The notes under the pieces: generated by a model
What the model saw: the letters and a program-made list of their open reading frames with translations, nothing else
Database searches by the model: none
Told to the model about the DNA's origin: nothing
Origin: Moringa oleifera
Lineage: Eukaryota; Streptophyta; Magnoliopsida; Brassicales; Moringaceae
DNA: 64,000 nucleotides
Reading direction: 5' to 3'
Assembly (NCBI GenBank): GCA_021397835.1
Contig: JAJFZO010000896.1
Span: 6,612,501-6,676,500, forward strand
Shown: positions 1-12,479 of the stretch, piece by piece
Position numbering within the stretch: the first letter of the stretch is position 1
Layout of the letters: each line of letters opens with the position of its first letter
Program-made: the position numbers and the translations under genes

Positions 1-2366
1 CTACCATTCGAGCATTGGCTACATGTAACTCCTCAATAATTAATTAAAGAACCTTCCCACCAAACTTGGGCTTGTAAAGAAGGAATCTGATCTAATTAGT
101 CCCATTTGAAGCCACTTGAAGGGAGTAAGAAAAATAGAGCAAGGAGAATGACATTAAAAAGAGAGAAAGAGCCAAGAAATGAAAGATATGCTTGTTTGAT
201 GTTAATAATGGCCATGTAAGGAGGCCTTATCCAAGGATTCCTCCATGATCCACATAATGTTGGCATGAAGAGAGAGATGATTCACCAAGTCAAAGCAAAC
301 GATATCACTTTAAGTGAAATTCGTGGCTTGCACACCCCTACTCAGAATGAACTCAAGTGTTGGCAGTGATGCAAAAGCATGGTAGGGTGAGGTACTTGTC
401 ACCATTGCCACTTGAGGAGTCATTAAAGTAGGTTGAATGGACAAAATTAATAGAGAAGTCCTTGTGAAGTTAAAGGCACTTACACGATTGTGACGATAGT
501 AGGGGCAAAGCTGACGAGAGTAAAAGGTGCACTAAACCACTCTATTACTTGCTCCCATAATGTAAAAACTCAGCCATGTCATTTAAGGCCTTCCACTTGG
601 CTTGTTGTCAAAGGCTACTCAAGTCAATCAACCAAAGAGACATCTTTGATGACAAATGACAAATGACTCAAGGAAGATAACTTGGGTGACTTGTTAAATT
701 TTGAAGACGTAATCGGGGAACCCAAAAGGCAAAGTAAGTAAAGTAAGTAAAAAAAGGGAGAAAAAAGAAAAAAAAAAGATGAAGAAAGACACTAACTAAT
801 GGTGTACGTAGAGGAAGAAAGGGAAAAGGCTAAGGGAGCTAAAGGAATTTGTTAGGTAAGCTTAGGGGAGAACCTATGGACCTAAGCTTGGATCATCCCC
901 TCAATCACATACCTCAAATTGACTAGTAGGTGATCATGAAGGCATTCATAAATCTGCTAACTACGGGGTCAGTGACAAGGAATTTTATCAAAAAAATGGG
1001 TTGATCCCCTACTTAGATGCACATTAAGGGAGACCATCCCAAAAGATAAAGAAGAATTTCCTATCCAGTGATATAGGTCATGAGGAGGGGGCCCTATAAG
1101 TCTCCTAGCTTGACAAGTGAAAGTAAAACGATCCAAGAAGAAAAGATTTAAGCCAATAAAATTTAGTGAAGATGTCTATTAAAAAATAATTGAAAGCAAT
1201 AATGACTATGACCCTTAGGTACCCAAGGAAAGAATACCAACTCTTAAGAGTAAGTAGAAAAAAGTAAATGAAGAGGTAGGAATATAGTTCCCAAACAAAA
1301 AAAAAGATAAAGAGGACCTATGCTAGTGACTAATGACTCCTCGTAAGTGCAAAGATGATGCCAATGAAAGTCGTACGCTTTGTCTTACATTAACAGTAAA
1401 CCGAGAGGAAATCATTCCATTTATAAAGGTAATGAAGGGATTTAAGATAAGCTTGGGTAACAAAAGAAAAAAGAAAAGCGACTATGAAAGATTCAAACAT
1501 CGCAATGAAAATAGAAGAGAATTTAAAGAGAACGAAGAGGATCTTATCTAAAAGTGAGAAGCAAGATGGAGAAATGACATTAAGATAGGAAGAAAGGAAA
1601 TAGGCCTCATTATCCTCTCCTGATGAGACATATGGCACACTATAAGGGGAAAATTTGAAAAGATCATACACCAACCACAAATTTCAAAGTACGAGATTAT
1701 CAAAGCGACTTGGCATGTGGCACACTCCTAGCCAAGGGACTTAAAAAGACTTGGCCCAAAATTTGAGATGATTATGAAAACTACCAATAATTAAGTCTCA
1801 TAAAATATGAGGTGACAAGAGTCCAAAAATTGCCTAAGATAACGACAATCAGTCATAATGATGCCAAAAACATGCAAAAGCACATTAACCAAGGATAAAA
1901 TGAAAGATCATCATCAAGCGAAGTCAATATGTCCATAAGAAACCTGTAAAGTTGTTAAAGTCTACAAACAGGAAAAACCATTGGGACTTACAAGTTAGGT
2001 CCATAAATAGGCAAACTCCTCAAAGTCTATAAGAAAATAAACCTATGAACCTACTAAAGTCTACAAGAATTAGTCCATAAATGAGAAAATGCATTGAAAC
2101 TTGCAAGTTAGGTCCACAATATTAGGTCTTAAGTGAACCTGTTGAAGTTCACAAGCACGCGTGCAAATCAATTAAAAACCACAGATGGGTAATCTTTCGA
2201 AAAGCCAAACAAGCAAACCTACCAAAGTTCATTAAAAGGTGCTTACGTATTTGGTAAGTCCATAAAATGGTAGCCCAATTCCATCCAAAGATACCATTAA
2301 TGAGTAACTTATTGATTCATGTCAAAATACACCAAGTGACTCTTTTCTTTAAAGGAATGGGGGACT
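1..2366 (+). mobile_element. Decayed internal DNA of an LTR element, probably plus strand
   Basis: No gene is recognisable: every frame is broken by frequent stops. The stretch is purine-rich on the plus strand. It contains degenerate repeats of a short phrase (variants of AAGTCTACAAG and TTAGGTCCATAAAT) between about 1,950 and 2,280. It ends in a purine run at 2,351-2,364 that looks like a polypurine tract. Repeat-rich DNA before a polypurine tract and LTR is typical of the 3' internal region of plant Ty3/gypsy elements, and gypsy-1 in this window shows the same arrangement. Assignment is inference; the pol part would lie before the window start. Confidence 0.3.
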
Positions 2367-2965
2367 TCTGGTGAGGCTAATCCTCATATAGGCTTAAGCC
2401 TATAACAAAAAGACGTGATCAGGTCCATCCTTCAAACAAGCATCTTACCAAAAAGCCACATCAGACAGTAAGTTATAGAACCAATCCTAAATCGGTGGAA
2501 GACATGCTAAAGTATCAGGAATACAGTCGCATAGTCAACATGAGAATATCATGGTTTAGGGATTGATAAATTCGACAAAGTCTAGAGGATCAAAAAGGCA
2601 TAAAGAGGATAAATCGGTATCCCACTTACTTGCTTTCATTAGGACATCTGATGAGATGACAAAGATGCCCTATCATCTAGCTACACATACGAGACCACAA
2701 GTAATGTATAGCTAAGCTTTTGGTTTCTACAAAAAACCCTACTGGCATAACCAAGGTTTCAACCGGGAAAACTTGCATGATTAAAAAAAGTTAAGAGTCG
2801 CCACTAATATTTATAGGAATGATTAGCCACCATCTTAGAGTAAGGCTAGCTTGTTTTGAAAAAAAGTTGGGATTCTAGGTTTAGGAGTCGATTACGCTTG
2901 TGGAAGGATTAGCACCCCCAAAATGCCTATAATTAGTACAGTTTAGATTTCTTTTCTTGAAAAAT
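2367..2965 (+). repeat. Probable start of a gypsy-type LTR
   Basis: The purine run at 2,351-2,364 is followed by TGGTGAGGCTAATCC. From about 2,795 to 2,935 come phrases (GAGTCGCCACTAAT, then GGAGTCGATTACGC and GGATTAGCACCCC) that I associate with LTR regions of plant Ty3/gypsy elements. The 3' end of this LTR and its partner copy are not identifiable, so the limits are approximate and the call is tentative. Confidence 0.3.
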
Positions 2966-4645
2966 AATTTTAGGGGTATTTTGATTAAAGCACTCGAAGC
3001 TTCATATTTACACCATCCTGATGTACCAAAACATTTTTTTTAAAGAAAAAAGAAGCAGTTTGCACTTACTTACCTCTTTTCTTCTCCAAAATAAAGATTA
3101 AAAATTATAAGTGTATTTTTTAAAAAAAATAATACTCATACAATGAAAATCTTATATGATTATGAAAATATTTTCTTCCTTATAACATGATTAAGCTATA
3201 TACCAAAATTTTAAATAGATCAAAATACATAATTTAATGAAAAATCAAGTGATAATTAACTCAGTTTTAATAATTTTATTTAAGAAATTAAATATGTTTC
3301 AGTAAATGAATACAGAAAGTAAGGTTGAATAGTTATTAAAGTCCCCTATACTTTTTGTAGTATTCCTCCCTTCTTTAATATAATTGGCTATAAAGTTTCA
3401 ATAGAAATTCTTTTGAAGAAAAATAAAAAACTCTAATAAAATCTAGGAAAGCTATAGAGACAAATTTTTAGAGAACTTTCTTTTCCTTTCTATGAATGTC
3501 TGAGCATAATGGAAAATTACTTGATTACTTCATGTCTTCAACTGAAAAATTGACATCTATTTATAGGGTTCCAATTATGCAAGTTAGTATCAAATGGCGG
3601 GTAAGTACGGTATGCCTAGTAGCCTCTACCTCTAGCTCAACATGGTTCACTTCACCTCATGAGGTCTACTAAGCCTCTTTTAAAGTGTATTTATTTATCC
3701 TGACTTCATTTTCAAATTCTTAAGCCTCATTTGAGTGAGAAAGCACATTTAATTTCCTCAATCCTTGTCTGGATGACTTAAGAATAGGTCTGCTTAATTG
3801 ACTTTCAATGTATCACTCAATTCCCTCAAACCGATGGCTTGATTTCAATTTTTGTCTACGATTCTCAGCCTTCTTTTGTATTTTGCCCTTCTGTATGTGA
3901 TTTTTGACCTGAATTTCATTAAACAATTAAAGCATTTAATCTAAAACTATGCCATAAAATTTTTTAAAAGCATTATTTTAGGTATACTACTGTCTCAGTA
4001 ACTCCGTCTACCACGTGAGAGTCTCTTACTAGCTAAATAGGTCAGCCTTCACCCAAATGTTGCTAACTTAGCGCTACCTATGGCATTATCTCATTTTTGC
4101 TTACTATCCTCTTAAACTAATTTGCAAAGTGCTGCCTAATGGCATTTTACTACGTCAATTAATGAATAAGATAAATGAGTGATGCCTAAATCCTACCATC
4201 TCATCAGCTTTACCTCAATAACGTCATGACAGCTTGATCTATGTGCCATATCATTAGTCTCCTTAGACTATTAACAAACATATTACCTTGTCAATAGCAC
4301 TTTCATTAGTCAAAGTGTGCCATATCGATACTCTAGTCCATGTCACCAGAGGTGCCTCAATTACATCGTGCCTTGTTAGCTCTTCTTGTCATGTCAATAA
4401 CATCTCTTTAAAAGGTCTACTGCTTTGTAATGGCTCTTCTTTAATAGCTAATTTATTTTTAAATATCTTTCTTTTCATCTTCCTTATAGTCTTCCTTATC
4501 TTTTTACTTAAGAAAACATTCTCTACTCCTTTTAACTTCTACAAACTTACTTAAGACTAGTCTTCCTCCTTTCTAACAAATTTCTTCTCTCTCCAAGTAA
4601 ATTTTCACTCTATTTTATCTATTTCTTTCCTTAACTCTAGCTAGT
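2966..4645. other. No gene recognised; AT-rich, probable LTR/UTR debris
   Basis: Reading both strands shows no coding signature. The stretch is AT-rich with pyrimidine-rich runs near 4,480-4,640. An 88-codon open frame at 4,288-4,554 has low-complexity hydrophobic content and no recognisable domain, so I do not call it a gene. It may be the leader of the broken gene that starts at 4,646. Confidence 0.5.
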
Positions 4646-6460
4646 ATGGAATTTGTAAGTTCCTCGGTTATTACTACTAAGGATTTGGCTAGGATTAGAA
4701 AACTTAAGGGATCCCCACCTCGATGGGCACCCATTCCTGACAAGAGGCTCTAGTATGAGAAGTCAGGTGCCCTCTATGTGTTTAAGGAATTTCTAAAAGG
4801 ACGTTTGAGACTTCCTCTAAACAAACTATTTAAAAAGACTTATGAGAATTACAAGATATCCCCTTCGCTGTTGGTCCCTAATTCTTGAAGAATTCTTCTT
4901 GCCTTTTTTACAAGGCGTTTAGATTTATTGTCCTTAATGTTTTCTAGATTTTTTGATCTAAAATAGCTATGGAGTCATTCATGACACCTGATAAGGTTTT
5001 GATACTTCTTATCAAAGAGGCCATGACTCTTTGTTTCTAGCTTCCCTAAAGTAGTGAAACGCTAAAGAAACTCCTATTTTTAGGTGTTTTAGAATAGAAT
5101 CCCTCATAAGATCAACCAATGGACATATTTAAATCAAGAATATGGTATTGATGTTACCTTTCGTGAGCTTTTTCCTACTTCCAAATGGACTCTGGGATGT
5201 AGCAAGAAGACTCTTCTTATGTCCACATTCTTTAGTAATTTATGGATAGCTAAAGTACACTCTAATCTCATAGCTCAATAGCTTATTCCAATGCTAACTC
5301 TTCGAAAGCACTTCAACCCTCATTCTACACTCTCCCTTCAAAAGGCAAACTTTCCCTTAGAGTGTGGGTTAGTAAATTCACCCTTTACTATTCCTAGCCT
5401 CCCTTCCCTTATTAAGAGACCTTAACCTAGAAATGTTTCTCAACCCTCCCTATAAATGAGTTAAAATCTCCATCATCATTAAGTAGGTTTATCTCATTTT
5501 ATTTTAATAGTTTTATACCTTTAGTAGACTATAATCAAGTTTTATTTTTTTAATTATTACTACAAATCATTTTCTAATAATGCTTATGAAGGGGGAAAAA
5601 AAAGCTTTAATAGGGTAGCTAAGGTGGCTGAAAAGAAATGTAAAATGGAAACACTCTTATTGTAGAAGGTAAGGAATTAGTAGGGTGTGTCTTTTCGCAT
5701 AGTGACAATTGCATATTTCTCCTCGCATTTACAACAATCACCACCATTTCTTAGGCGCAAAAATTAAAGAACTTCATTCAAGAGCGATGCTACTAGCCTC
5801 AACCTTTTCAACTCTACCAAAAAGGAAGAAATTACACCTAAAAAAGATGTGTGCTTTACAAGCTAAGCTTTGTTTATGTTTGACTAGCTCTCTTTACATT
5901 TTCCTTTTTAGTGCTGACTCATAAATCCCTTTCTTAAAAGTTATACAAGAGAAAAATAAAATCCATAATTAGGCTAAACTTTATTTGAAGAGGCTGCAAA
6001 AACTCTTAAGAAAGTTAGGGAAAAGGATGCCGAGTTAATAGCATAGAACTCCTCCCTCCAATAGCAAAAGAAGAAGGCAAATCAAGAGATCTCTGTATTG
6101 AGTAGAAAGATGGAAAAAATGAAGGTGAATTTTAAGTTTTAGCATGACAAAAAGAAGATGGAGAACCTAAAACAATTAGCAATTACTAAGGAAGAGGTTG
6201 CAGCAACCTCTAAGGAAAGTGAAGAAATTAATAAAAAAATACTAAAAAAGTGTACATATGTGTTCTAGGAGAAAAGAAATGACACTAAGCCAAAAGTGTC
6301 AAAAGAATATTCCCAATTGCACTTGGATTTCATTACTATAGAACCAAAATTAACTTCAACCTCTCAAACTACTGTAGCCATGCCTACACTTGTGGGAAAC
6401 TCGGTCTTCATATCTCTTAACATCATGAGCTTTAAAAGAGTTGGACAAAAACTCTACTAA
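4646..6460 (+). pseudogene. Broken gene with 'putative gypsy type transposon' domain
   Basis: From ATG 4,646 the frame reads MEFVSSSVITTKDLARIRKL, then a PPRWAPIPDKRL segment, a GALYVFKEFLKGRLRLPLN segment and ISPSLLVPNS followed by RILLAFF. The 'rlPl..., sPsqLvPNsWriL' pattern is the hallmark of the Pfam 'putative gypsy type transposon' domain (Transposase_28). In-frame stops replace the expected residue after DKRL (TAG) and the Trp after PNS (TGA). After about 5,950 the plus strand encodes a Lys/Glu-rich coiled-coil stretch (EEAAKTLKKVREKDAEL, then TKEEVAATSKESEEINKK), as expected for the C-terminal half of such proteins, again with stops. Many frame changes lie between the two halves. In plants this protein is carried by Ty3/gypsy elements as an extra ORF beside gag-pol. 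Non-functional here. Confidence 0.6.
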
Positions 6461-6643
6461 CTTAGAAAAGGAAAATTTTTAAATATTTTTCTTTTTATAT
6501 CTCAATCTATTTTAAAATGTGAAATGAAATAGACTTCTTTTTGACTTCTTGCACCCTCTCATATATTCTCTCCTTTGGATATTGTCATTTAAAAAAATAA
6601 AGGCATGAAAATTCTTCTATAAAAGGAAAATTTTAAAACCTTT

Positions 6644-7010
6644 AATATTCATCTTTCATCATCCATAAATTTCTCTGACTCTCTTTTGAAACTTTAGACT
6701 CCTCTCACATGGTAGACTCTTCCACGGAAGAGTGTCGAAAATGCAAAATGAATGTCTGGATAGCCTACCTTTTTTAAATAAATGATTTTAATGTCTCAAT
6801 ATTCATTTCATGCCCTTAGGTAGACTTTTCCTAACTCAACTTCAAAAATTTTCAGACTCTTCCCTAATCACATGTTAGACTCTTCTAGGAAAAAGTGTTT
6901 AAAATGCAAAATAAGTGTCTGTTGACTCTACAATTGTAATGCTAAATGAATTTACATAAATATATGACTTTAAAGTCTCAATATTCACTTTAATCTTTCA
7001 AGAAGACTCT
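6644..7010. repeat. Imperfect direct repeat, about two copies of 150-180 bp
   Basis: A block containing TAGACTCTTCC, a GGAAGAGTGT-like phrase, AAAATGCAAAATGAATGTCTG and later TCTCAATATTCA (6,705-6,805) recurs in the same order at 6,860-6,990. Spacing grows from about 152 to 182 bp because of an insertion in the second copy. A third, weaker echo of the AGACTCT phrase follows near 7,000. No coding potential seen. Confidence 0.55.
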
Positions 7011-9690
7011 CCCTCAGTTTATTCTGGAGTACTGTTACAAACTCTTCCTTGTTTGAGAAAAGTGTCCCACAAGAACTCATAATATAATAAGTAAACTCTT
7101 CTAAATCTTTTCCCACTAGCCTTGTATCATGCAATATCAATATCATGACGCTCCTCTTTAAGGTAGAAATTCTTTTAAGCTTAGAAAAAGAGTGTGAAGG
7201 ATTTTAAAAAGACTTCAAATGAGGGTCTTCTTGGACCTTTGAGATTCTATTTTATTCATTTAAGAGGTTACCTACTTGATTTTCTTTTAGAAACTCAATT
7301 TCTCCCTTATCAAACTCCGTTAGTACTTTTTTTCACAATCTTCCTAAAAGTGACATTGTTGTTCTTCAAATTCCAGAGTGACAATGGTGTTTTCAATCCA
7401 ATGTTTGAGTAAGGGTAAAATTTTGATATCGAGACCTACCAATATCTCCTTACTAATTTGAGTATCGAATGGCATCCTAATTGCTTTGCGGTACCCCTTA
7501 ACCACACTTTTGTATTGTAGATTCCTTTCAAATTAATTAGTCCACTTTGAGTTCTTAGAGATTAGCTTCTACATCTATATATTTTACTACTCGATATTTT
7601 ACAAGTTAAATAATAATTTATCTTAAACTTTAAAATGTCAATCCCACAAAAGAGTTTGAGATTGCAACTTCCATTTTCCAACTTCAAATTGATATGAGAT
7701 TTATACATTTTCATTCTTATTTTATAATAAAAATAATTTAAAAAATATGTGATTCATTTCAATTTTTTATTTTAATTTTTTGTCTTAATTAGTAGACACT
7801 CTTTAAAAGTGTCTAATAGTCCAAATTATTTTTATAACTGTGAAACATGAAAAAAGAATGAATGTGAGATGATGAAGGTAACTTAATTTAATCATTATGA
7901 TACCTTTCCAATCCATTTGGTTTCTTCAAAAGGCTTATAAAACTGGGAAATTGTTTATTAGTTTGATGATATTGTCAGAACTTTAGATAGACACAATCTT
8001 CTACACAGAACTCCCACTTAGAATGCTTAGAATCATTTGATTCTTCAACCTATCATGTGCTTTAGAAACATACAACTCAATAACGTCCTTGAGAATTGAT
8101 ATTTAGAAATCAACTACAATTCAAGAGTTTTCACAAGCACGCTGTAATATAGTCAAAACATAACACTACAATAAAATAAAAATAAAAATACTAACATACA
8201 TTAGGTGACAGCATTAGAATTATAAATTAATATCATCAAAGATATAATCGATGCCAACTGGTTGACAGTTTTGAAAAGATTAATCATTTGTTTAAAATCA
8301 ATCAAGTATTTATATGACAAAAAAAAGGAAAAATAATCATTTGTTCTGTAATTAATGATAAAAATTACATTAATCATTAATTATAGAATCTTTTTATTTT
8401 AATTTTTAATTATAATTTTTTTTGTTTTTAAAATAATAATAGAAAAATCGTTAATATTAAGATCGGGATAAAATTTTTATAATCAAATGACTATATTAAT
8501 CGGTTCTCAAAGGGCCAACAACTAAAGTGATCAAAATATCACTTGCGTCTTCAACATTTTGTTGTAGTTACTATGAAGACTTGACAAACCAAGACACCTC
8601 TCTTAACCTGCAAGCACTCCTTTTTTTTCCTTTTCCAACTCGAAATCCCAAAATCAATTCCCCTCTCTACCCATGCCACCATCTTCTTAAAATCTTTAAA
8701 ATTTCAACATTTTGTTCGATTTTTCTTGCAAAATTATTGTCAAACCTTTTATATCTTCTTTATATGAGAGATTTATAAAGAAAAACACGTGTCCATTCTC
8801 TCATTTGTAATTTTCACATAGGACTTTTTTTCTCTAGAATTTATTTCTTTTCTTTACTTTATGTTTCCTTCCATTGAAGTAAAAAGTTCATTGCATACGT
8901 TGATTTTTATGTTTATCTAATTTTTCTAATTTTATTTAGTTTTAAGTTTTTAATAACATTTTATGTTGTGAAAATCTATAACACAAGGCTAAGCCTTCGC
9001 TTGGCCAATTCCAATGATACATGAAGGATTATTCCTGCAAGAAACACAGTAGGTGAACGTGGGTGTATCTCTCGAAATCACTCAAGTTAAATGTGAATTT
9101 GGAAACACAATGCAAGGAAGAATCCGAAATTGAAACGGTTGAAAGAAAAGTATCCCGTAAGAAGGAGAAAAGACGAATGCTTGATCGATGTTGGCACTCG
9201 AGTAATTGGAGGTTAAACATGCAGGGCCGACCATCAAAATTATAGGCTTCTTGGTTACTTCTAATTGCAAGAAGGATCACCCCAAGCTGAAGGTTCAAGA
9301 CAGGGGCATCTCCATCTTTTTCAGTGAGGTGAAGCTTTAAAGGATGCTAGGTTAAAGTGATTTAATTGGGCTTGCTTTAAGGATCGAGCTAAGCAATCGA
9401 ACAACCATTTAGGGTATGATTTTGGGATTTTTAATTAGGCTTTTTTAAGGTGCCTTTAATGGATTTGGGCTTTAGCAGCTCATTTTGTCCATATCAATTT
9501 TCATTATTATTAAATTGTTACTAATTTATTGTAATTTTTTTTAAAGATATGAGATAAATTAAAAAATAAATTTTGGGATCATCATTCTATTGAACATCTA
9601 TTTTCTTTTTTTCTATAGTATTTCTACTATTTTTCATTTGAAAATTTATCTTCTTCGCATTATCAAGCCTACTTTAAAGTATTTTTTAGA
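7011..9690. other. No gene recognised; AT-rich intergenic or decayed repeat DNA
   Basis: No domain, splice chain or RNA gene could be recognised. Short open frames here (for example 7,194-7,412 and 8,527-8,778) are low-complexity. A stretch at about 8,980-9,330 is less AT-rich than its surroundings and open on both strands for 60-89 codons (plus 9,063-9,245; minus 9,029-9,298), but neither translation resembles a family I know. It could be a relic exon. Confidence 0.5.
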
Positions 9691-9694
9691 TTTG

Positions 9695-10310
9695 TAAATC
9701 TTAGAGGCAAAAAGTTCATGTTAAACTAATTTGTTTACACTTAGACACAGATTCTGTTTGTACAGTTATATTCAGTTTTTTTTTATTTGTTAATAAGTTT
9801 AGCAAAGTCTATCTTCTTGGCTTGCCATCTATTTTGGAGTTGGAAGTTCATATTGAAGTATTTGGTTATATTTGTATAATATTTCTCTTTATCTTTTTAT
9901 TTTTATGTAGTAATTTTATTGTTTTTATTTGATACTTGGTTTACTGAAGTTCGTCCTTCAGGCATTGTTTACTCTATTTTGGATCTGTAAAGTTTGGAGG
10001 CAAGAAGTCCAAATTGAAGTATTTGTTTATAATTACATGATAACTCTGTTTTTACATTTATTTTCTCCTTTTTATAGCAATTTTTAAGTTTTTTATTTGA
10101 TAGTAGATTTAGCAAAGTTCAATAATCTTCATATTTTTAAATATGTTTTGATGTTTGTTTGGGACTTTAGATTTTAGAGGTAAGAAACTTATGTTGAAAT
10201 ATTTGTTTATACTTTTATGATAGTTTTGTTTATATATTTTTTTATTTTTTAGAGAATTTTATTATCTTTCCTTTTTAGAGTAGGTTTAATAAAGTCTTTG
10301 ATATTATCAA
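9695..10310. repeat. Degenerate tandem array, about four units of 145-180 bp
   Basis: The phrase 'gaggcAAgAAGTtCAt.TTGAAgTATTTGTTTATA' occurs in diverged form near 9,706, 9,840, 9,998 and 10,178. Each is followed by a T-rich stretch and then a phrase like TTTGATAGTAGATTTAGCAAAGT near 9,795, 9,930, 10,095 and 10,275. This is noncoding tandem repetition; the parent element is unknown. Confidence 0.55.
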
Positions 10311-10360
10311 TATGTTGCAATAAGTTTACTTTGGAGTATTTATTAATAGATATATAATAA

Positions 10361-10660
10361 TTACTACAAGAAACTGTCAAAATAGTAATTAATTTTAGGG
10401 ACGCACTACATTCATTACTAAATAGTTGCAAATTATATCCATCCCTAAATAGCAATGGATTAACAATACAAACGCCACAGAATTAATTATTTTGACTTAA
10501 CGATAGAATAGTCATGACTCAATGACAACTACTAGTGATAAAGTAGGTTTCATCATTAGTCATTTCGAGGTAGTGACAAACTTTGGTATCTATAAGGAAT
10601 TAATATTTTGATGTGGGCCTTAGCAATGGACTAGGACATTCGTCGCTAACACCTTTGAAA
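10361..10660. mobile_element. Possible remnant of a CACTA-type element end
   Basis: The stretch opens with ACTACAAGAAACTGTC, close to the CACTACAAGAAA start common in plant CACTA elements. It then has repeated short phrases such as TTCATTACTAAATAG, CATTAGTCATTTCG and TTCGTCGCTAAC, reminiscent of subterminal repeats. No partner terminus or target duplication was found, so this is a weak, pattern-based suggestion. Confidence 0.25.
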
Positions 10661-10930
10661 TTAGGCACCTTTCTTTTCTCTGTTATCTTTTTACTTTTCC
10701 CCTTCTTATTTCTTCCCTATCTCCCTATCGCCCCTCACACCTGAACTTTTCTCTCTCCTTTATGTCTTTCTCTCTGATGCCTTTTCCTTCATTGCCATTA
10801 TCATTGCCCAAGCCCTATGCCCCAACCTTTGCCAGCCTCAGCCTCAATAACCCTTAACATGCTTCGAGATGTTGCAAAGTGTAGGCTTACATCTTGGATT
10901 TGTCTTGTTTAGCATGAAGTTTTTCTAAAT
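10661..10930. other. No gene recognised
   Basis: Pyrimidine-rich to about 10,860 with many CT runs. No coding or structural signal supported. Confidence 0.5.
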
Positions 10931-11540
10931 TGTTAGGCTCAAGTTGTTCATTTACACAAATTTTCTGTTGGTTGTTTTTCTCATAAATTGAAGTAATCCT
11001 TAGTTAAGGTTACAGATTTTATGGTAGTAAATTTAAAACCTTTAATGCACACTTATGAATATTGTGATTGGTTGTACTCTTTTATCTATGGTTTAAAAGA
11101 GAGTTCCAATCCTTACATTCTTTCTTCTTAGCGAACATGGTAAGAAACAAAGGCGTGTTACTTCTAGAAATTGCTTTGGTGCCCTTCTTTTGTTTTTCCC
11201 CTCCGATGTTCTTTTATAGTTAAAGCTTCTTATTGAATTTGATTCAAAAAAAAAAAAAAAGTGTATGTGATTTAGTCATTAAAGTCTAAGTTAGTTTCAA
11301 CTTTTTGTTCCTTCAAATTTCCAATTAGTGGTAAGTAATGGCCATAAAATCTAATCTTAGTTGAGAGCTTTAAGGTCTTTTTAATCTTGTATAAGCCTAT
11401 AGCTAGGCACTTCAATTCTCGAATAATACAACAAAAACACATTAACTTCTCTACATTTGTTCCTCTATTTTTCCTTTACTACAATTTTGTATCTTACCTT
11501 ACTACAATTCTTAAGTTCTTGTTATAGAATTTCCAATAGT
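10931..11540 (+). repeat. Possible 5' LTR of copia-1
   Basis: A primer-binding site at 11,543 requires an LTR end just before it. The preceding sequence ends TTCCAATAG, compatible with a mutated CA terminus, and TGTTAGGCTC at 10,931 would be a suitable copia LTR start. There is no second LTR to confirm this because the element is truncated at its 3' end, so the start is a guess. Confidence 0.3.
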
Positions 11541-11542
11541 TG

Positions 11543-11555
11543 TGGTATCAAAGCA
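11543..11555 (+). promoter_or_regulatory. Copia-1 primer-binding site
   Basis: TGGTATCAAAGC differs at one base from the standard plant copia site TGGTATCAGAGC, which pairs with initiator-Met tRNA to prime minus-strand DNA. It sits about 50 bp before the gag reading frame. Confidence 0.8.
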
Positions 11556-11591
11556 AGTGCAGTTGAAACTTGGCATAAAACTCATGGTGAT

Positions 11592-12420
11592 TAATGGCAA
11601 TGTTATAAGTGTTTCTCAACCAATAATTCTTGTTTTCAAAAGTGAAAGTTATGAGTTTTGGACCATCAAGATGAAGACTCTATTCAAGTCTCAAGATCTA
11701 TAGGATTTGGTTAAGAATGGGTGTGTTGATCGAGATGAAGAGGTCAATTTTCTCAAAGATACTAAAGCATTATTCTTTGTTTAATCAGCAGTTAATGAGT
11801 CAATTTTCTCAAAAATTTTTGCAGCCAACACAAGTAGAGAAGCTTAGTGTCATACAAATGGCATTCCAAGGCTCTTCAAAGATAATAATGGTGAAACTTC
11901 AATATCTTCCTCGTGATTTTGAAACCATACAAACGAAAAGTGGAGAATTAATACAAAATCTTCTTTCAAAAATAACTAAAATCATTAATCAAATGAGGTC
12001 CTACGGCGAGGAAATTTTAGATCAAACTATTGCTGCAAAGGTGTTGAGGAGTTTGACTCCTAAGTTTAATCATGTAGTTGTAGCTACTAAAGAATCCAAA
12101 GACTGGGCCACATACTCATTTGATTAGCTAATGGGATTGTTGCAATCTCACGAAGAAACACTGAATAGATCAAATGAGAAGAATGGAAAAAAAAAAAAGG
12201 CCTTTCATGTAAAAAAGGAAACATCCGACTACAAAAATAAAGCTAAGGAGGCAGCTGGTAAAAGACATGGTAAAAGAGGATCTCATGAAAGAGGTGGTTA
12301 TGGCAGAGGAAGAGGTGATGAGCAAAATGATCAAAAACATATAAGTGGTGCCCAATTTTACTATTGCAAATGGTATGGACATATAATGGTTAAATGCTAG
12401 AAAAATGGAAAACAAGTAAG
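11592..12420 (+). pseudogene. Copia-1 gag (capsid) relic
   Basis: The start encodes ...IILVFKSESYEFWTIKMKTL then a TAG where copia gag normally has Trp (DL*DLV). The central part, open from 11,717 to 12,127, has MVKLQYLPRDFETI, KIINQMRSYGEEILDQTIAA and VLRSLTPKFNHVV, all typical of the UBN2 gag domain. The next open piece (12,131-12,400) starts MGLLQSHEETL and ends with a Lys/Gly/Arg-rich tail and a degenerate zinc knuckle, FYYCKWYGHIMVKC, in which the first Cys has become Phe. A stop at about 12,125 separates the two open pieces. Gag would form the virus-like particle; this copy cannot make a full-length protein. Confidence 0.8.
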
Positions 12421-12479
12421 CTATGCACTAAGAAGGAAAAAAAAAAAAAAAAAGAGGAAGATTTTAAGCTGTTCATGGC

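Noticed and set aside
4288..4554. 88-codon hydrophobic open frame
   Set aside because: Low-complexity T-rich DNA, no domain, no supporting context.
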